NCBI RefSeq assembly: GCF_000182925.2
Contig: NC_026504.1
Span: forward strand, 5,332,001 to 5,396,000
DNA length: 64,000 nucleotides
Direction: 5' to 3'
Source of the DNA: Neurospora crassa OR74A
Lineage: Eukaryota > Ascomycota > Sordariomycetes > Sordariales > Sordariaceae
Under the pieces are notes generated by a model. The model saw only the letters and a program-made list of their open reading frames with translations, was not told where the DNA came from and did no database searches. The position numbers and the translations under genes are program-made. Shown here one piece after another: positions 62,520-64,000 of this stretch. Positions within the stretch are counted from its first letter, which is position 1. Each line of letters opens with the position of its first letter.

Positions 62520-63737
62520 ATGGCTAGTAGACTGCCCGTCATCAAGTTGAAGCTCAACATTACCAACAGCTGTTGTCAGAAATCATCACCGCATTCCCAG
62601 AGACTCTCTACCATCATCTTTCGTTCTCTGTCGACCAAAGTCCCAAGGCTTCCCGCAACAGCTACCAATCTCGACCAGAAGATCTCCAAAACATCACCAC
62701 CGCGCTACACCAAACCACCATCCATCAACCGCTGCCTCACCGGCACTACTTCAACCACCTCAACCCCCTCCTCAACAACCGCCACCAAAATGTCCACCTC
62801 CACCCCTCAACAATCCAACCGCCAACCACTCCCCTCCACCCCACCCCCCTGGCGCGCCCCCTTTCTCTCCCACCTAACCTCCCTCCCTCCCTCCTCTCGC
62901 ACCTTCGTTCTCTCCACCCTCCACCCTTTACCCCCTTCCTTATCCTCCACCTCGACCCCGACCCCCGTCTCCTCCACCATCCCCGTCCTCCCCCGCGCCC
63001 GCACCTGCGTCTGCCGCAGTCTCTGGGCCCAACTCGAAGCCAACCCGCACAACCCCGCCGAGCTGAACCCTCCCGGCGTGTTCGAAAGCGACATGATCGC
63101 CTTCACCACGGACGCCCGCATGGAAAAAGCCGCCGAGATCGTCGACACGGCCTCGGAAGAGCGGATCGAAGCGGGCGGGGAGATGACGGGCGGCGGGGGG
63201 CCCGTTGAGGCCGTATTTTGGATTGAGAAGGCTAAAGACGCCCAAACAGGAGAAGACAAAAAAGTGATGACGCAGTGGCGGATCCGTGGATCAGCCTGGC
63301 TTTTGGGGCCGGACGTGGACAGTGAAGGGGCCAAGAAGGTGCGGGAGGTGTTGCGGCAGCGGATGCGCAGACTGGAGGGCAAGACACAGGAGGATGAGGA
63401 GCAATGGAGCTGGAGCAGGGAGGTTACGGCGCATTTTGGAAATTTGAATCCGGTCATGAGGGGCACGTTTCGCGGGCCGCCGCCGGGACAGCCGGTGGCG
63501 TTCCCCCCTGGAAAAGGGGAGGGGTTGGGCCAGGAGGTGGTGGATTTGCAGGATGAGGTAGCCAGAAAGAATTTCAGGGTGGTGGTGATTGTGCCGACCG
63601 AGGTGGATCAGGTGGATTTGTCGGATGCGAAGAGGGCGAGGCGGTGGTTGTATTTGTGGAGGGGAAATAGTTATCATGCGAAGGAGGCGGGCGGGGAGGT
63701 GCAGGGGGAGTGGGAGAAGGTTGAGGTTTGGCCTTAG
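62520..63737 (+). CDS. Alr4036-type FMN-binding pyridoxamine 5'-phosphate oxidase-like protein
   Basis: This is a single-exon gene of 405 residues. From about residue 108 it matches the fungal Pyridox_oxase_2/Alr4036 family. It starts PPWRAPFLSHL and continues with FVLSTLHP, VPRARxC-type LPRARTCVCRSLWA, YESDxxxFTTDxRMEK-type FESDMIAFTTDARMEK, GGGGPVEAVFWI, LTAHFGNLxP-type TAHFGNLNPVMRG and RARRWLYLW near the end. It should bind FMN and act as an oxidoreductase of unknown substrate. The first 90 residues are basic, Ser/Thr-rich and lack early acidic residues (FRSLSTK), which suggests a mitochondrial presequence. An internal in-frame ATG at 62790 sits in a strong GCCACCAAA context, just before the conserved domain. 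A four-codon upstream ORF (62516-62527) overlaps the first start. Confidence 0.85.
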   Translation: MASRLPVIKLKLNITNSCCQKSSPHSQRLSTIIFRSLSTKVPRLPATATNLDQKISKTSPPRYTKPPSINRCLTGTTSTTSTPSSTTATKMSTSTPQQSNRQPLPSTPPPWRAPFLSHLTSLPPSSRTFVLSTLHPLPPSLSSTSTPTPVSSTIPVLPRARTCVCRSLWAQLEANPHNPAELNPPGVFESDMIAFTTDARMEKAAEIVDTASEERIEAGGEMTGGGGPVEAVFWIEKAKDAQTGEDKKVMTQWRIRGSAWLLGPDVDSEGAKKVREVLRQRMRRLEGKTQEDEEQWSWSREVTAHFGNLNPVMRGTFRGPPPGQPVAFPPGKGEGLGQEVVDLQDEVARKNFRVVVIVPTEVDQVDLSDAKRARRWLYLWRGNSYHAKEAGGEVQGEWEKVEVWP

Positions 63738-64000
63738 AGGGATTGGGATTGGGATTGGTTCGTGATTTGGACTTGAGTGAGTCTTTTAGGTGTGTATTAA
63801 CAGAGGAATGAATGAATAATTGAACAGTCAACATGCCATGTAACAAACGGATTACAGTGTTGGAGGATAAGTGTCTTGACTTTATGGTAGAGGCTGCGTA
63901 TAGTTCTGTATTGGTCAATACAATGTCACCAGTCACTGAGTAACTCTTGAGCAATCGAATCAACAGCTCAATAACTCTGATATCTCATGCCCGATTTCAA
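63738..64000. other. 3' flank at the window edge
   Basis: Short downstream sequence of the flavin oxidase gene. No other feature is seen. Confidence 0.5.

Overview
The window looks like nuclear DNA of a filamentous ascomycete, probably a Sordariomycete near the Neurospora/Sordaria group. This is inferred from short GT-AG introns (about 50-70 nt) with CTAAC/CTGAC-type branch sites, an intron-containing tRNA-Glu, fungal-only gene families (Zn2Cys6 regulator, fungal rhodopsin-domain protein, LysM and Hce2-type secreted proteins, a PNP-NACHT-ankyrin NLR) and many TAGGTAGG and A/T homopolymer tracts. The genus is a guess. Almost every gene is spliced; exon joins were worked out by reading splice sites and frame by eye.

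Left third (1-21 kb): a tRNA-Glu, an unrecognised three-exon gene followed in the same frame by a second disordered ORF after a single TAG, a weakly supported minus-strand gene, then a secreted chitin-related group. That group is a five-LysM protein whose middle exons are an exact-length tandem duplication, a DUF7136-like GPI-type protein, and a 1484-residue LysM/ChtBD1/GH18/Hce2-like chitinase of the killer-toxin-like class.

Middle (19-32 kb): a 1696-residue PNP-NACHT-ankyrin NLR, a family linked in fungi to non-self recognition. It sits between two inverted copies of a dispersed repeat, with a third copy near 31.8 kb. The left copy is interrupted by a long poly(A) tract joined to a 73-bp piece of chitinase exon and lies next to a roughly 0.6-kb imperfect palindrome.

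Right half (29-64 kb): mostly conserved cell-biology genes. They are a Ran-binding FG protein, a type I membrane protein with PPxY motifs, a RING-H2 E3 ligase, fis1 and spc24 (divergent; spc24 carries an apparent 2-nt frameshift), a small membrane protein, a TatD/Scn1-type hydrolase, a Zn2Cys6 transcription factor, a fungal rhodopsin-domain protein and an Alr4036-type flavin oxidase with a likely mitochondrial presequence. Between 55.4 and 62.5 kb there is a gene-poor stretch holding an intact-looking 538-bp MITE with 68-bp terminal inverted repeats and a perfect 9-bp target-site duplication.

The most unusual material is the repeat and rearrangement cluster around the NLR and the MITE. No wholly new gene system could be proven from sequence alone.
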